Source: Nocardia sp.
Lineage (GTDB): Bacteria; Actinomycetota; Actinomycetes; Mycobacteriales; Mycobacteriaceae
Direction of reading: 5' to 3'
Assembly (NCBI RefSeq): GCF_025465275.1
Contig: NZ_JAODNK010000063.1
Span: forward strand, 1 to 64,000
Length of the DNA stretch: 64,000 nt
Shown: one piece after another, positions 26,606 to 35,641 of the stretch
Layout of the letters: each line of letters starts with the position of its first letter
Position numbering within the stretch: the first letter of the stretch is position 1
Translations under genes and position numbers: made by a program
Notes under the pieces: model-generated
Seen by the model: the letters and a program-made list of their open reading frames with translations, nothing else
Databases searched by the model: none
What the model was told of the DNA's origin: nothing

Positions 26606-26695
26606 GTTCGCGGCCCCTGATGTCTCGTTCTTCCCTCCTCCGCTCCTCCGCTTCGCTCCCCGCTCCGTCAGTCCAGAACGAGACGGGCCGCGAAC
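26606..26695. repeat. Long interrupted inverted repeat upstream of lhr
   Basis: GTTCGCGGCCC (26606-26616) and GTCTCGTTCT (26622-26631) pair perfectly with AGAACGAGAC (26675-26684) and GGGCCGCGAAC (26685-26695). This makes a 21-bp stem with a five-base bulge (CTGAT) and a pyrimidine-rich 43-base loop containing CGCTTCGCTCC. It lies 80 bp upstream of the lhr start in the 236-bp divergent gap, so it would fold in the lhr leader if transcription starts upstream. Confidence 0.65.
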
Positions 26696-26775
26696 CTGGG
26701 GTGGATGCAGACGGGGTCCTTTGATCACTGTGGGTGCCGCTAATGAGTGTCGGTGGGCCGGTGCAGACTGGGGCG

Positions 26776-29700
26776 ATGGATCGGTTCTCTCCCGCCACCC
26801 GACAGTGGTTCGACGGCGCCTTCCCGGCGCCGACCGCCGCACAGCTGGGGGCCTGGCAGGCCATTGCGGCGGGCGAGCACACCCTGGTCGTCGCGCCCAC
26901 CGGGTCGGGTAAGACGCTGTCGGCATTCCTGTGGGCCATCGACCGGCTGGCCACCCGGGAGCCGGCGCCGCCGAAGGCGAAGGGTGAGAAGCGCAAGACC
27001 TCGGTGCTGTACATCTCGCCACTGAAGGCGCTGGCGGTGGATGTGGAGCGGAATCTGCGGGCGCCGCTGGTGGGGATCACGCAGACGGCCAAGCGGCTGG
27101 AATTGCCGGTGCCGGAGATCAGTGTGGGTGTGCGGTCCGGCGATACCAGTCCGGCCGATCGGCGCGGGTTGCTGCGCACGCCGCCGGACATTCTGATCAC
27201 CACGCCGGAATCGCTGTTCCTCATGCTCACCTCGGCGGCGCGGGAGACGCTGAGCGAGGTGCACACCGTGATCGTGGATGAGGTGCATGCCATTGCCGGG
27301 TCCAAACGCGGTGCGCACCTGGCACTTTCGCTGGCTCGGCTGGATGCACTGCGTTCGGGATCGCCGGCTTTCGAACGTCCGGCGCAACGGATCGGGCTGT
27401 CGGCGACGGTGCGGCCGCCTGCCGAGGTGGGTCGGTTCCTGGTCGGTAGCGCACCGATCACGATTGTGAATCCGCCCTCGCCCAAGACGTTCGATCTGTC
27501 GGTCCGGGTGCCGGTGGCGGATATGACCGAACCCGATGCGGGTGGCGAGGATTCGGATCAGCCGGGCTCCATCTGGCCGCATGTGGACGAGGCCATCGTT
27601 GATCTGGTGCTCGAGTATCGGTCCTCCATCGTGTTCGCGAATTCGCGGCGGCTGGCCGAGCGGCTGACCGCACGCTTGAACGAGGAGTACGCCGGGCGCA
27701 TCGGCGCGGAAGTGGACACCGAGCATGCGCCGCCCGCGCAATTGGGTGCGTCCACCGAGGTGATTCACGGTGCGCCACCGCTGCTGGCGCGCGCGCATCA
27801 CGGCTCGGTGAGCAAGGAACAGCGGGCGCTCATCGAGGATGACCTCAAGAGTGGCCGGCTGCGCTGTGTGGTCGCCACCAGCAGCCTGGAGCTCGGAATC
27901 GATATGGGCGCGGTCGAATTGGTGGTGCAGGTGGAGGCGCCGCCCTCGGTTGCCAGCGGCCTGCAGCGAGTGGGCCGGGCCGGGCATCAGGTCGGTGAGA
28001 TCTCGCGCGGGGTGATCTTCCCGAAGCATCGGACCGATGTCATCCACTGCGCGGTGGCATCGCAGCGCATGACCGCCGGGCAGATCGAGGAACTGAAGAT
28101 TCCGCTGCATCCGCTCGATATCCTCGCCCAGCAAACTGTCGCGGCGTGCGCTCTGGAGGCCATCGACGCCGAAACCTGGTTCGACACCGTACGCAGCACA
28201 GGAAGCTATGGCGCCCTCCCCCGTTCGGCCTACGACTCGGTGCTGGATCTGCTGGCCGGCCGCTACCCCTCCGACGAATTCGCCGAGCTCCGCCCCCGCA
28301 TCGTGTGGGACCGCGACGCCGGCACCCTCACCGGCCGTCCGGGCGCCCAGCGGCTGGCCGTCACCTCCGGCGGCGCCATTCCCGACCGCGGCTTGTTCCC
28401 GGTCTTCATGGTCGGCGAAAAGGCCTCCCGGGTAGGCGAACTCGACGAGGAAATGGTCTACGAATCGCGCGTAGGCGATATCTTCGCCCTCGGCGCCACC
28501 AGCTGGCGCATAGAAGAAATCACCTTCGACCGAGTCCTCGTCACCCCGGCCTTCGGCCTCCCCGGCCGACTCCCCTTCTGGCACGGCGACTCCCTCGGCC
28601 GCCCCGCCGAATTGGGCGCAGCCCTGGGCGAATTCGTCCGCACCGCCGGCAAAGCGGTGGAGCAGCACGGCACGGAGGCGGTGCGCTCGACTACCGCGCC
28701 GGTCCCGGTCAGCGCCGCCGACCCCGTCGAACTCGGCACGGTGCTGCAGGAGCTCACGCGCGACGCTGAAACCAAGGGCTCCCGAAGCAAGCGAAATGGG
28801 CAGGGCGGCAGCAAGTCCGCTGGTCGCGCGAAGGCCGCTCGACCCGAAACCGAGTTGGAGCGGGTTACTTCGGCGGCCGGGCTGGATTCGAATGCGACGG
28901 CGAATTTGGTTGCGCTGCTACAAGAGCAGCGGGCGGCTACGGGGCAGTTGCCGACGGATCGGACGCTGCTGGTGGAGCGGTTCCGGGATGAGCTCGGGGA
29001 CTGGCGGGTGGTATTGCATTCGCCGTACGGGTTGCCGGTGCATGCGCCGTGGGCGCTGGCGGTGGGAGCTCGGTTGCGGGAGCGGTTCGGGGTGGATGCG
29101 GCGCCCACGGCTTCCGATGACGGGATTGTGGTGCGCTTGCCGGACACCACGGATGAGCCGCCGGGGGCGGAGTTGTTCGTATTCGAGCCGGATGAGATCG
29201 ACGATGTGGTGACCGAGCAGGTGGGTGGGTCGGCGCTGTTCGCCTCGCGGTTCCGGGAGTGTGCGGCGCGGGCGCTGCTGCTGCCGCGCCGGGATCCGGG
29301 GAAGCGGGCACCGCTGTGGCAGCAGCGGCAGCGGGCCGCGCAATTGCTGGATGTGGCAAGGAAATTCCCGGACTTTCCGATCCTGCTGGAGACGGTGCGG
29401 GAGTGCCTGCAGGATGTGTACGACCTGCCTTCGCTGCGACATCTGCTGGGCCGGGTGGCGCGCAGGCAGGTGCGATTGGTGGAGGTCGAGACGGCTACGC
29501 CGTCGCCGTTCGCGAATTCGCTGCTGTTCGATTACATCGGGCAGTTCATGTACGAGGGCGACAGTCCGCTCGCGGAGCGCCGGGCGGCGGCGCTGTCGCT
29601 GGACTCCAGCCTGCTCGCGGAACTGCTGGGCCGGGTGGAACTGCGCGAACTCCTGGATGCCGCGGTCCTGGAGCAGACCGCGCGGGAATTGCAGCGGCTG

Positions 29701-31863
29701 ACACCGGAGCGGCATGCGCGGGATATGGAAGGGCTGGCCGATCTCTTGCGGCTGCTCGGGCCGCTCACCGCCGAGGAGGCCGCCGAGCGCTGCACCGATG
29801 ATCCGCGGTCGTGGTTCGCCGAGCTGGTGAAAGCTCATCGGGCCCTGGAGGTTTCCTTCGCGGGCTCGCGGTGGTGGGTGGCGGTCGAGGATGCGGCCCG
29901 GCTGCGGGATGCCCTGGGTGTGCCGCTGCCCATCGGTGTTCCGGCCGCCTTCATCGAGCCGGTCGCCGATCCGCTCGGCGATCTGATCGGCCGATATGCC
30001 CGCACGCACGGACCGTTCACGCTGACCGCGGCCGCACAGCGATTCGGGCTGGGCACGGCCGTGGTCGCCACCGGCCTGCATCGACTGGCCCTCGAAAAAC
30101 GTGTGGTGGAAGGCGAATTCACCCCCGGTTCGGCCGGCGCCGAATGGTGCGACAGCGAGGTACTGCGCCGCCTGCGCCGCCGTTCCCTGGCAGCGGCCCG
30201 CAAGGAGGTGGAGCCGGTCGCCACCGCCGCCCTGGCCCGCTTCCTCCCGGCCTGGCAGCACATCGGCACCGGCGAACTGCGCGGGGTGGACGGCGTCGCC
30301 GCCGTGGTGGAACAGCTTGCGGGCGTACCGATCCCGGCCTCCGCCTGGGAATCGCTCATCCTTCCCGCCCGCGTGCGCGACTACTCCCCCGCCATGCTCG
30401 ACGAACTCATGGCCACCGGCGAGGTGCTCTGGTCCGGCCACGGCTCCATCACCGCCAAAGACGGCTGGCTGGCCCTGCACCCCGCCGACCAGGCCGCCCT
30501 CACCCTCCCCCCACCCGACGACCTCGATCTCACCGAAACCCACATCAGCCTCCTGATGGCCCTGGGCGCCACAGTCATCGGCGGCGCCGCACCTCCCGAG
30601 GCAGCCGAGCTCGACAGCCCGACCAGCACCGACGACCCCACCGACATTTCCGCAGCCACAAAGCGAGCCGGGCACGAAGCCGACGTCATCGCACCAGATC
30701 GCCGTCGTGCGCGGACCGCCGCCGAGGACGCGATCTCCGGGTCGGGCTCAACCTCCGCTTCGAGCTCGGACGCACACTCCGGCGCTCGGTCCGGCTCGGA
30801 TTCGGGCTCTGGTCGCCGGAGGATCGGCTCGCTCGCAACGGGATCCGGATTTCAGGTGGTGGATACGGCCGGGGGCGGGGCGTACTTCTTCCGGCAGCTG
30901 GTTGATGCCAGTGGGATGGAGGACGAGTCGGCGGTGGTTACGGCGCTGTGGGAGTTGGTGTGGGCGGGGTATATCGGCGGGGATACGTTTGCGCCGGTAC
31001 GGGCGCTGCTGGCGGGGACGGCGCGGACTACGACGGCGCATCGGACGCCTAGGCGGGCGCCGCGGGGGCGGATGTACCTGCCGCGCACAGGGATTCCGGT
31101 GCGGACGAGTCCGCCCAGTGTGGCGGGGCGGTGGGCGCTGCTACCCGAGCGGGTGGCCGACAATACGGTGCGCGCGCATGCCACGGCGGATGTGCTGTTG
31201 GAGCGGTACGGGGTGCTGACCAAGGGGTCGGTGCAGAGTGAGGGGGTGCGGGGCGGGTTCGCGCTGATGTATCGGGTGCTCACCGAGTTCGAGGATCGGG
31301 GGCGGTGCCGGCGCGGGTATTTCGTGGATTCGCTGGGTGGGGCACAGTTTTCGACGACGGATGTGGTGGATCGGCTGCGGTCGTTCGAGAACGACCGGCC
31401 GCGCCGCGCCGATGTGGGCGCGAGTTACGCCGGCGAAGGCGAGGGCTACGCCGGCCAGGGCGGGAGCTACTCCGCCGACAGCGCTGGAAAGTCGCTGGTG
31501 CTCGCTGCCTGTGATCCGGCGAATTCGTATGGGGCGGCGCTACCTTGGCCGAAGTCGGCCGTCGAGGGCGCGGGGCATCGACCGGGTCGCAAGGCGGGTG
31601 CGCTGGTGGTGCTGGTGGACGGCGAGCTAGCGCTGTATCTGGAGCGCGGGGGTAAAACGCTGCTCACCTTCACCGAGGATCCGGCGGCCCGGGCGGCAGC
31701 GGCCACGGCCTTGGCGGGGCTGGTGCACGATCGGCGCGTCGATTCGCTGGTCATCGACCGCGTGAACGGTGAGTCCGTGCACGGCAATACCTTCGCCGAC
31801 TTCCTCACCCAAGCCGGTTTCGCCGCCACCCCCAAGGGTTTCCGACTGCGGAGCCGCCCGTGA
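26776..31863 (+). CDS. lhr: ATP-dependent DNA helicase Lhr
   Basis: 1695 residues from ATG 26776; GTG 26734 would add 14 residues. Superfamily 2 helicase: Walker A APTGSGKT (residues 40-47), DEVH box in VIVDEVHAI, motif III LSATVRPP, motif VI QRVGRAGHQVG. The Lhr winged-helix and beta-barrel core follow (FPVFMVGEKASRVGELDEEMVYESRVGD). The long C-terminal domain is specific to bacterial Lhr, a 3'-5' DNA translocase of the mycobacterial DNA damage response. It is about 180 residues longer than the roughly 1500-residue mycobacterial protein. Extra length includes basic and Ser/Gly-rich spacers (around residues 655-690 and 1280-1355) and a Gly/Tyr-rich patch (YAGEGEGYAGQGGSYSADS). The Nei gene starts 15 bp later. 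Confidence 0.95.
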   Translation: MDRFSPATRQWFDGAFPAPTAAQLGAWQAIAAGEHTLVVAPTGSGKTLSAFLWAIDRLATREPAPPKAKGEKRKTSVLYISPLKALAVDVERNLRAPLVGITQTAKRLELPVPEISVGVRSGDTSPADRRGLLRTPPDILITTPESLFLMLTSAARETLSEVHTVIVDEVHAIAGSKRGAHLALSLARLDALRSGSPAFERPAQRIGLSATVRPPAEVGRFLVGSAPITIVNPPSPKTFDLSVRVPVADMTEPDAGGEDSDQPGSIWPHVDEAIVDLVLEYRSSIVFANSRRLAERLTARLNEEYAGRIGAEVDTEHAPPAQLGASTEVIHGAPPLLARAHHGSVSKEQRALIEDDLKSGRLRCVVATSSLELGIDMGAVELVVQVEAPPSVASGLQRVGRAGHQVGEISRGVIFPKHRTDVIHCAVASQRMTAGQIEELKIPLHPLDILAQQTVAACALEAIDAETWFDTVRSTGSYGALPRSAYDSVLDLLAGRYPSDEFAELRPRIVWDRDAGTLTGRPGAQRLAVTSGGAIPDRGLFPVFMVGEKASRVGELDEEMVYESRVGDIFALGATSWRIEEITFDRVLVTPAFGLPGRLPFWHGDSLGRPAELGAALGEFVRTAGKAVEQHGTEAVRSTTAPVPVSAADPVELGTVLQELTRDAETKGSRSKRNGQGGSKSAGRAKAARPETELERVTSAAGLDSNATANLVALLQEQRAATGQLPTDRTLLVERFRDELGDWRVVLHSPYGLPVHAPWALAVGARLRERFGVDAAPTASDDGIVVRLPDTTDEPPGAELFVFEPDEIDDVVTEQVGGSALFASRFRECAARALLLPRRDPGKRAPLWQQRQRAAQLLDVARKFPDFPILLETVRECLQDVYDLPSLRHLLGRVARRQVRLVEVETATPSPFANSLLFDYIGQFMYEGDSPLAERRAAALSLDSSLLAELLGRVELRELLDAAVLEQTARELQRLTPERHARDMEGLADLLRLLGPLTAEEAAERCTDDPRSWFAELVKAHRALEVSFAGSRWWVAVEDAARLRDALGVPLPIGVPAAFIEPVADPLGDLIGRYARTHGPFTLTAAAQRFGLGTAVVATGLHRLALEKRVVEGEFTPGSAGAEWCDSEVLRRLRRRSLAAARKEVEPVATAALARFLPAWQHIGTGELRGVDGVAAVVEQLAGVPIPASAWESLILPARVRDYSPAMLDELMATGEVLWSGHGSITAKDGWLALHPADQAALTLPPPDDLDLTETHISLLMALGATVIGGAAPPEAAELDSPTSTDDPTDISAATKRAGHEADVIAPDRRRARTAAEDAISGSGSTSASSSDAHSGARSGSDSGSGRRRIGSLATGSGFQVVDTAGGGAYFFRQLVDASGMEDESAVVTALWELVWAGYIGGDTFAPVRALLAGTARTTTAHRTPRRAPRGRMYLPRTGIPVRTSPPSVAGRWALLPERVADNTVRAHATADVLLERYGVLTKGSVQSEGVRGGFALMYRVLTEFEDRGRCRRGYFVDSLGGAQFSTTDVVDRLRSFENDRPRRADVGASYAGEGEGYAGQGGSYSADSAGKSLVLAACDPANSYGAALPWPKSAVEGAGHRPGRKAGALVVLVDGELALYLERGGKTLLTFTEDPAARAAAATALAGLVHDRRVDSLVIDRVNGESVHGNTFADFLTQAGFAATPKGFRLRSRP

Positions 31864-31878
31864 TCCGGCGACTTCCCC

Positions 31879-32652
31879 ATGCCTGAGGGCGATACCGTTT
31901 TCCTGACGGCAGCACGCCTTCGACGTGCCCTGGAGGGAAAGGTGCTGACCCGCAGCGACTTCCGCGTACCGAAGTACGCCACCCTCGACCTGCGCGGCCG
32001 GCAGGTGGAGAGTGTCGGCGCCTACGGCAAGCACCTGTTCGTACGCACCCCCGACCTCAGCATTCACACCCATCTGAAGATGGAGGGCGAATGGCGGGTC
32101 TACACCCCCGGACAGCGCTGGACCAAGCCGGGTTTCACCGCCCGCCTGATCCTCGCCACCGCCGACTCGGAGGCCGTAGGTTTCGCCCTCGGCCTGGTGG
32201 AGGTCCTGCGCCGCCCCGACGAACACACCGCCACCGATCACCTCGGCCCCGATCTACTCGGCCCGAACTGGGATGCGGCAGAAGCAGTACGAAGACTGTC
32301 GGAGAAACCCGAACAACCCATCGGCCTGGCCCTACTGGACCAGCGAAACCTCGCAGGCATCGGCAATATCTACCGCAGCGAAATCTGCTTCCTGCGCCGC
32401 ATCCACCCGGCGACACCGGTCGGCGACATCGCGGACCTACCCGGCCTGGTCACCGAAGCGCACCGCGTACTCACCCAGGCCGCACACCAACCACCGTGGC
32501 GCGCACTCGCTTACGGCCGCCAGCGCCGCCCTTGCCGACGCTGCGGCACGAACATGGTCGTCCACCTACTAGCCGACGACCCAGCCCTACCGCGCGCAGA
32601 CCGCGGCATCTACTTCTGCCCACGCTGCCAGCCCGCACCGCACGGCACCTGA
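31879..32652 (+). CDS. nei: Nei/Fpg-family DNA glycosylase (Nei2-like)
   Basis: 257 residues. Bifunctional glycosylase/AP lyase that excises oxidised bases. Catalytic N-terminus MPEGDTVF (Pro2, Glu3), GKHLFVRTPDLSIHTHLKMEG with the conserved Lys, the helix-two-turns-helix LLDQRNLAGIGNIYRSEICFLR, and a C-terminal zinc finger PCRRCGT...FCPRCQ. The segment between the helix and finger (TEAHRVLTQAAHQPPWRALAYGRQRRP) looks shorter than in mycobacterial Nei2, missing the usual TTGD-type stretch; the impact is unknown. It is 15 bp downstream of lhr, so both are likely one DNA-repair operon. Confidence 0.92.
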   Translation: MPEGDTVFLTAARLRRALEGKVLTRSDFRVPKYATLDLRGRQVESVGAYGKHLFVRTPDLSIHTHLKMEGEWRVYTPGQRWTKPGFTARLILATADSEAVGFALGLVEVLRRPDEHTATDHLGPDLLGPNWDAAEAVRRLSEKPEQPIGLALLDQRNLAGIGNIYRSEICFLRRIHPATPVGDIADLPGLVTEAHRVLTQAAHQPPWRALAYGRQRRPCRRCGTNMVVHLLADDPALPRADRGIYFCPRCQPAPHGT

Positions 32653-32793
32653 TCCAGGTTCAACCGATAGCGGAATTCGCTGCCGGGTAACGACATTCAC
32701 TACTCTTCGTGGTGTGGAAGCCGGAATCGTCGGCGGCAGGCCGAGGCCCTACACACCCGCGGCCGAATACACCCGCGCCGCACACCTAGCGGC

Positions 32794-32988
32794 TCAAGCG
32801 CGATGCCTCCCATGCAAGCGATGCAGATTGCGAACCGGGACGCGGCGGAACGGGTGCCCATCGGCGACGAGAAGAAGCTCGTCAGGGGCGGACGGGTGCG
32901 ACCGATCACCGGAAATCCCCCATCGAACGGCAGCCACCACGCCGACGTAGGACAGCAGGAAAACCAGGAGTTGAGCTGGTGCGGGCAT
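32794..32988 (-). CDS. Possible small membrane protein
   Basis: 64 residues. ATG 32988 follows GAGGGGG by five bases. The N-terminus AQLLVFLLSYVGVVAAVRW is one hydrophobic segment, then a basic tail rich in Arg and His. There is no match to a family I know. The rest of the 414-bp stretch 32653-33066 shows no other supported feature. It may be a real short protein or a chance frame. Confidence 0.3.
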   Translation of the reverse strand: MPAPAQLLVFLLSYVGVVAAVRWGISGDRSHPSAPDELLLVADGHPFRRVPVRNLHRLHGRHRA

Positions 32989-33066
32989 GAAAACCCCCTC
33001 GAAGCGATGTCGGTTGCGGCATTGGGCGGCAGATAGTCTCGGTGACGCTCGTCAGGGGCGATACAG

Positions 33067-33315
33067 CTAGCGGTAGTACCGGCCGCGCGCGGAGAGCGTT
33101 CTCCGGCCGCGATCGGTGATTTCCCACATGCCGCGCCCACCTCGCTTCCGCCCCATGATCAGCCCGCGCGAAGAGAGCTTCGATACCGCACTTCGGGTGC
33201 GCCACAGGGTGAGCGCCGCCGATTTCGCAAGGCTGTCCACTGCGAGAACCCCACCGGGATCGAGTGCTTCCAGCACCGCGATCTGCGCTTGATCGAGCCG
33301 GCAAGAGAAGGTCAT
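33067..33315 (-). CDS. Winged-helix DNA-binding protein
   Basis: 82 residues from ATG 33315. MTFSCRLDQAQIAVLEALDPGGVLAVDSLAKSAALTLWRTRSAVSKLSSRGLIMGRKRGGRGMWEITDRGRRTL reads as helix-turn-helix plus wing, of MarR/PadR kind. It has no effector domain, so it may be a truncated regulator or a small DNA-binding protein. The ribosome site is weak; ATG 33360 is an alternative start. It is divergent from the broken regulator at 33472. Confidence 0.5.
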   Translation of the reverse strand: MTFSCRLDQAQIAVLEALDPGGVLAVDSLAKSAALTLWRTRSAVSKLSSRGLIMGRKRGGRGMWEITDRGRRTLSARGRYYR

Positions 33316-33471
33316 GCACCGAGGATGTGCCCGCGCCGTTGCTGGAACAGACGGATCCATCGACCTGAGGAAAATCGCGCGAATCCCCAGGTCGTGTTGC
33401 GCAATGCGGCCTACTCTCGGTGCATTCCGCAACAAATCTCGGCCCCAGAATGCAACAGGAGGCGAGCGGCC

Positions 33472-34017
33472 GTGACTGATGAGGACGAACCAGCGGAGAC
33501 GGATAGCACCCTGCCCCGCAGGCAACTTGGCCGATTTCTCGAGATGCCCGGGAACAGGCCGGGCTTACCGTCGAGCAGGCCGCCACACTGATGGAATGGA
33601 ACAAATCCACCCTCAGCCGATTAGAACGCGGACTCACCGAAAAGGTCAGAGTCCGTGACGTTCTGGGCTTGTGCCAGGTGTTCGGACTCGACGAGGAGAC
33701 GATCGCCGCCGCGAAGGCGCTCACAGAGCAGACAGAACATCGAGGTACGGGTGCTCCCCTTCTATGCGGGATTCCCGCTGGGTATGCCGCTGACTCCGTT
33801 CACCATCTTTCTGTTCGGGAAGGACGCCCGGGGGAAGCTGTCGGAGCCAACGGTTGTGTTTGCTGAAAGCTTCGCTGGGGCAATGTATTTTGAGCGCCAG
33901 ATTGAGGTCGGGATATATCGCGAAGCGTTCAAGAAAGTTCAGCGTGCCACGCTGGACACCCGACTCAGCCGAGACTTGATTCGAGAAGTAGCAAGGGAGT
34001 ACGACAGTGACCGTTGA
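33472..34017 (+). pseudogene. Decayed Scr1-family helix-turn-helix regulator (DUF5753)
   Basis: A good ribosome site (AGGAGG) precedes GTG 33472, and the start STLPRRQLGRFL is typical of the actinobacterial Scr1/WhiJ-like family. A one-base loss at 33540/33541 breaks the frame. The helix-turn-helix then continues as AREQAGLTVEQAATLMEWNKSTLSRLERG up to LTEQT (about 33735). The sequence then jumps to the family's C-terminal part in another frame: NIEVRVLPFYAGFPLGMPLTPFTIFLFGKD...YREAFKKVQRATLDTRLSRDLIREVARE. About 100 residues of the central DUF5753 are missing. So at least one frameshift and one internal deletion: not functional. It sits directly before a DUF397 remnant, its normal partner. 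Confidence 0.8.
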
Positions 34018-34129
34018 CCTGAACCGAGCCGAATGGATCAAGTCCACCTACAGCGTTGATGACCGAGCAAAATCGGGCTGCTGTCTTACGCACCGTGCCG
34101 GACGGTCGTCGCCTGACCGAACCAGGTGA
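34007..34129 (+). pseudogene. DUF397 protein remnant
   Basis: GTG 34007 starts VTVDLNRAEWIKSTYS, the exact opening of DUF397 proteins, which normally run 60-70 residues. The sequence then leaves the family (VDDRAKSGCC...) and stops after 40 codons, lacking the Cys/Val-Ala core and the WDAF end. It overlaps the broken regulator's last codons by 11 bp, the usual coupling of this pair. DUF397 partners the Scr1-type regulator in spore- and antibiotic-linked circuits. Confidence 0.7.
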
Positions 34130-34247
34130 AACAGCCACCCGCAGAAGGTCATTGACCCCGCGGTTTGTTTGCAGATTGCCGCGTGCGGCCGATGCGGTCG
34201 GCGCACACTGCCATCGAGGGGGATTCATCTGATCACAAGGCAGTGTT

Positions 34248-35015
34248 ATGACAGACATCGAACCGTTCGATATTCCCGATGCCCCGGGCGATGACGTGGT
34301 CGCCATCCCCGAGGACGAGCACGTCACACAGGCCAATGCCGCGAAACTCAAGGCCGTGTACGACAAATGCGTGCAGAAGGGCAAGGACCGGGCCGCCAAG
34401 ATGGACGCGGTCGCCAGGGCCGCCGGCGCGCGCACCGAAGCGCACATCAAGACCCTTGCCGATCGGAGGGCTCTGTTCGAGAAGTTCTACGGTTCGGCTA
34501 TGCAAGACTGGCCCAAATCGGCGACCGGGCGGGTCATGCGCACCACGTGGACGGCGGCGACCAAAGATTCCTTCGAATACCTGGCTACTCCGATCCCGGA
34601 CGAGGGCGCCATCCTGCTCTGGAACGCAGAGCGCGAAGACGGGGAGAAGCTCAGCAATTCCGATATCTTGTTCCATCAGTACCGGCTGGCCGCCTCTGAT
34701 GAAGCCACCGACAAAGATGTCACCGACTATGTGCTGCCGCTCATGAACTACATGTGGACCGAGAATGCGGGCGCCGGCGAGGCGATCGAGCTCTATCAGT
34801 ACATGATTCAGCTCAATCCCGCGCGGGACAACACGGTCGCCGTCGGCCCGCGAGTGTCGGGTAGCCCCGACTATTACGCGCTGCTCGGCGCCACCAACGG
34901 TTCCGCCCCCACCTATTTGGTCCTGGATCACTGCATGGACCTGGGCATCGCCGGGATCTCGCAGATCGAGGTCGGCCCGCTCACCGATATGACCTACCGG
35001 TTCACTCGCAGCTGA
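34248..35015 (+). CDS. Unrecognised 255-residue protein
   Basis: No family recognised. AAGG eight bases before ATG 34248. The N-terminus is acidic (MTDIEPFDIPDAPGDDVVAIPEDEH), followed by a Lys/Ala-rich helical part with likely coiled-coil character (AAKLKAVYDKCVQKGKDRAAKMDAVARAAGARTEAHIKTLADRRALFEKFYG). The C-terminal half is mixed (LLWNAEREDGEKLSNSDILFHQYRLA, GATNGSAPTYLVLDHCMDLG). No signal peptide, membrane helix or known motif. It lies among decayed genes, and its end overlaps the tenA end by 14 bp, tail to tail. Codon use is normal for the window. Confidence 0.7.
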   Translation: MTDIEPFDIPDAPGDDVVAIPEDEHVTQANAAKLKAVYDKCVQKGKDRAAKMDAVARAAGARTEAHIKTLADRRALFEKFYGSAMQDWPKSATGRVMRTTWTAATKDSFEYLATPIPDEGAILLWNAEREDGEKLSNSDILFHQYRLAASDEATDKDVTDYVLPLMNYMWTENAGAGEAIELYQYMIQLNPARDNTVAVGPRVSGSPDYYALLGATNGSAPTYLVLDHCMDLGIAGISQIEVGPLTDMTYRFTRS

Positions 35016-35613
35016 ACGGCACATCCCAGAACGCGAGTTCGTGGCGCATGCCGGTCAGGAACAGCTCCTCCGCATTGTCGCCGCCCGCTTCGTCGAGCAT
35101 CTGGGCGCAGCGGGCGGTGAGCGCCGCGAAGCCGGGGTCGGCGTAGGTGTCGATCCAGCGCTGGTAGCGCGGGTCGGCGGGCGGGTTTGCCGCGAGGATG
35201 GTGCCGAGCGTCGAATAACCCCACATGCAGGGGTAGAGGGCGGCTAGGCCGTCGGCGTAGTTCGCGGCCGAATCCAGCAGGAACGCAGTGTATTTCGTGC
35301 ACGGTTCGCCCTTCGCGGCACCGTCGAGGTCGGCGCCGAACTCCGCGGCGAGACTGCGGTGCAGCGAGAGTTCGTCGTGGAAAGTGCCGTGCGCGAGGTC
35401 GACCAGGTCGCCGAGGTGGGCGGCGGGGGCCTGCCAGGCGAGGCGGGAGAAGACGCGGACGTAGTCGAGCAGGAACAGATAGTCCTGTTCCAGCCAGGAG
35501 CGGAACACCGGCTCGGCGAGGGTGCCTTTCGCGATCCCTGCCACGGTCGGGTGCGCCAGCTGCTCCTCGACCAGCGGGCGGCCGAGCTGCTCCAGATGTG
35601 CTGCAAGACTCAT
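35002..35613 (-). CDS. tenA: TenA-family thiaminase II
   Basis: 203 residues from ATG 35613. All-helical TenA fold: LVEEQLAHPTVAGIAKGTLAEPVFRSWLEQDYLFLLDYVRVFSRL, FHDELSLHRSLAAEFG, catalytic Cys129 in ALYPCMWGYSTLG, and the C-terminal Glu region RHELAFWDVPF. TenA hydrolyses aminopyrimidines from degraded thiamine for salvage. It is only 28 bp downstream of a nickel/cobalt permease gene, a pairing I do not know a metabolic reason for. A thiamine riboswitch was not seen upstream. Confidence 0.9.
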   Translation of the reverse strand: MSLAAHLEQLGRPLVEEQLAHPTVAGIAKGTLAEPVFRSWLEQDYLFLLDYVRVFSRLAWQAPAAHLGDLVDLAHGTFHDELSLHRSLAAEFGADLDGAAKGEPCTKYTAFLLDSAANYADGLAALYPCMWGYSTLGTILAANPPADPRYQRWIDTYADPGFAALTARCAQMLDEAGGDNAEELFLTGMRHELAFWDVPFSCE

Positions 35614-35641
35614 ACGAGACGTCTCTTCCGATTGCGTGAGT

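Noticed and set aside
28918..30675. A long minus-strand frame opposite lhr
   Set aside because: Its composition (His, Gly, Arg, Gln) is that of antisense to a GC-rich gene, and lhr on the other strand has all helicase motifs.
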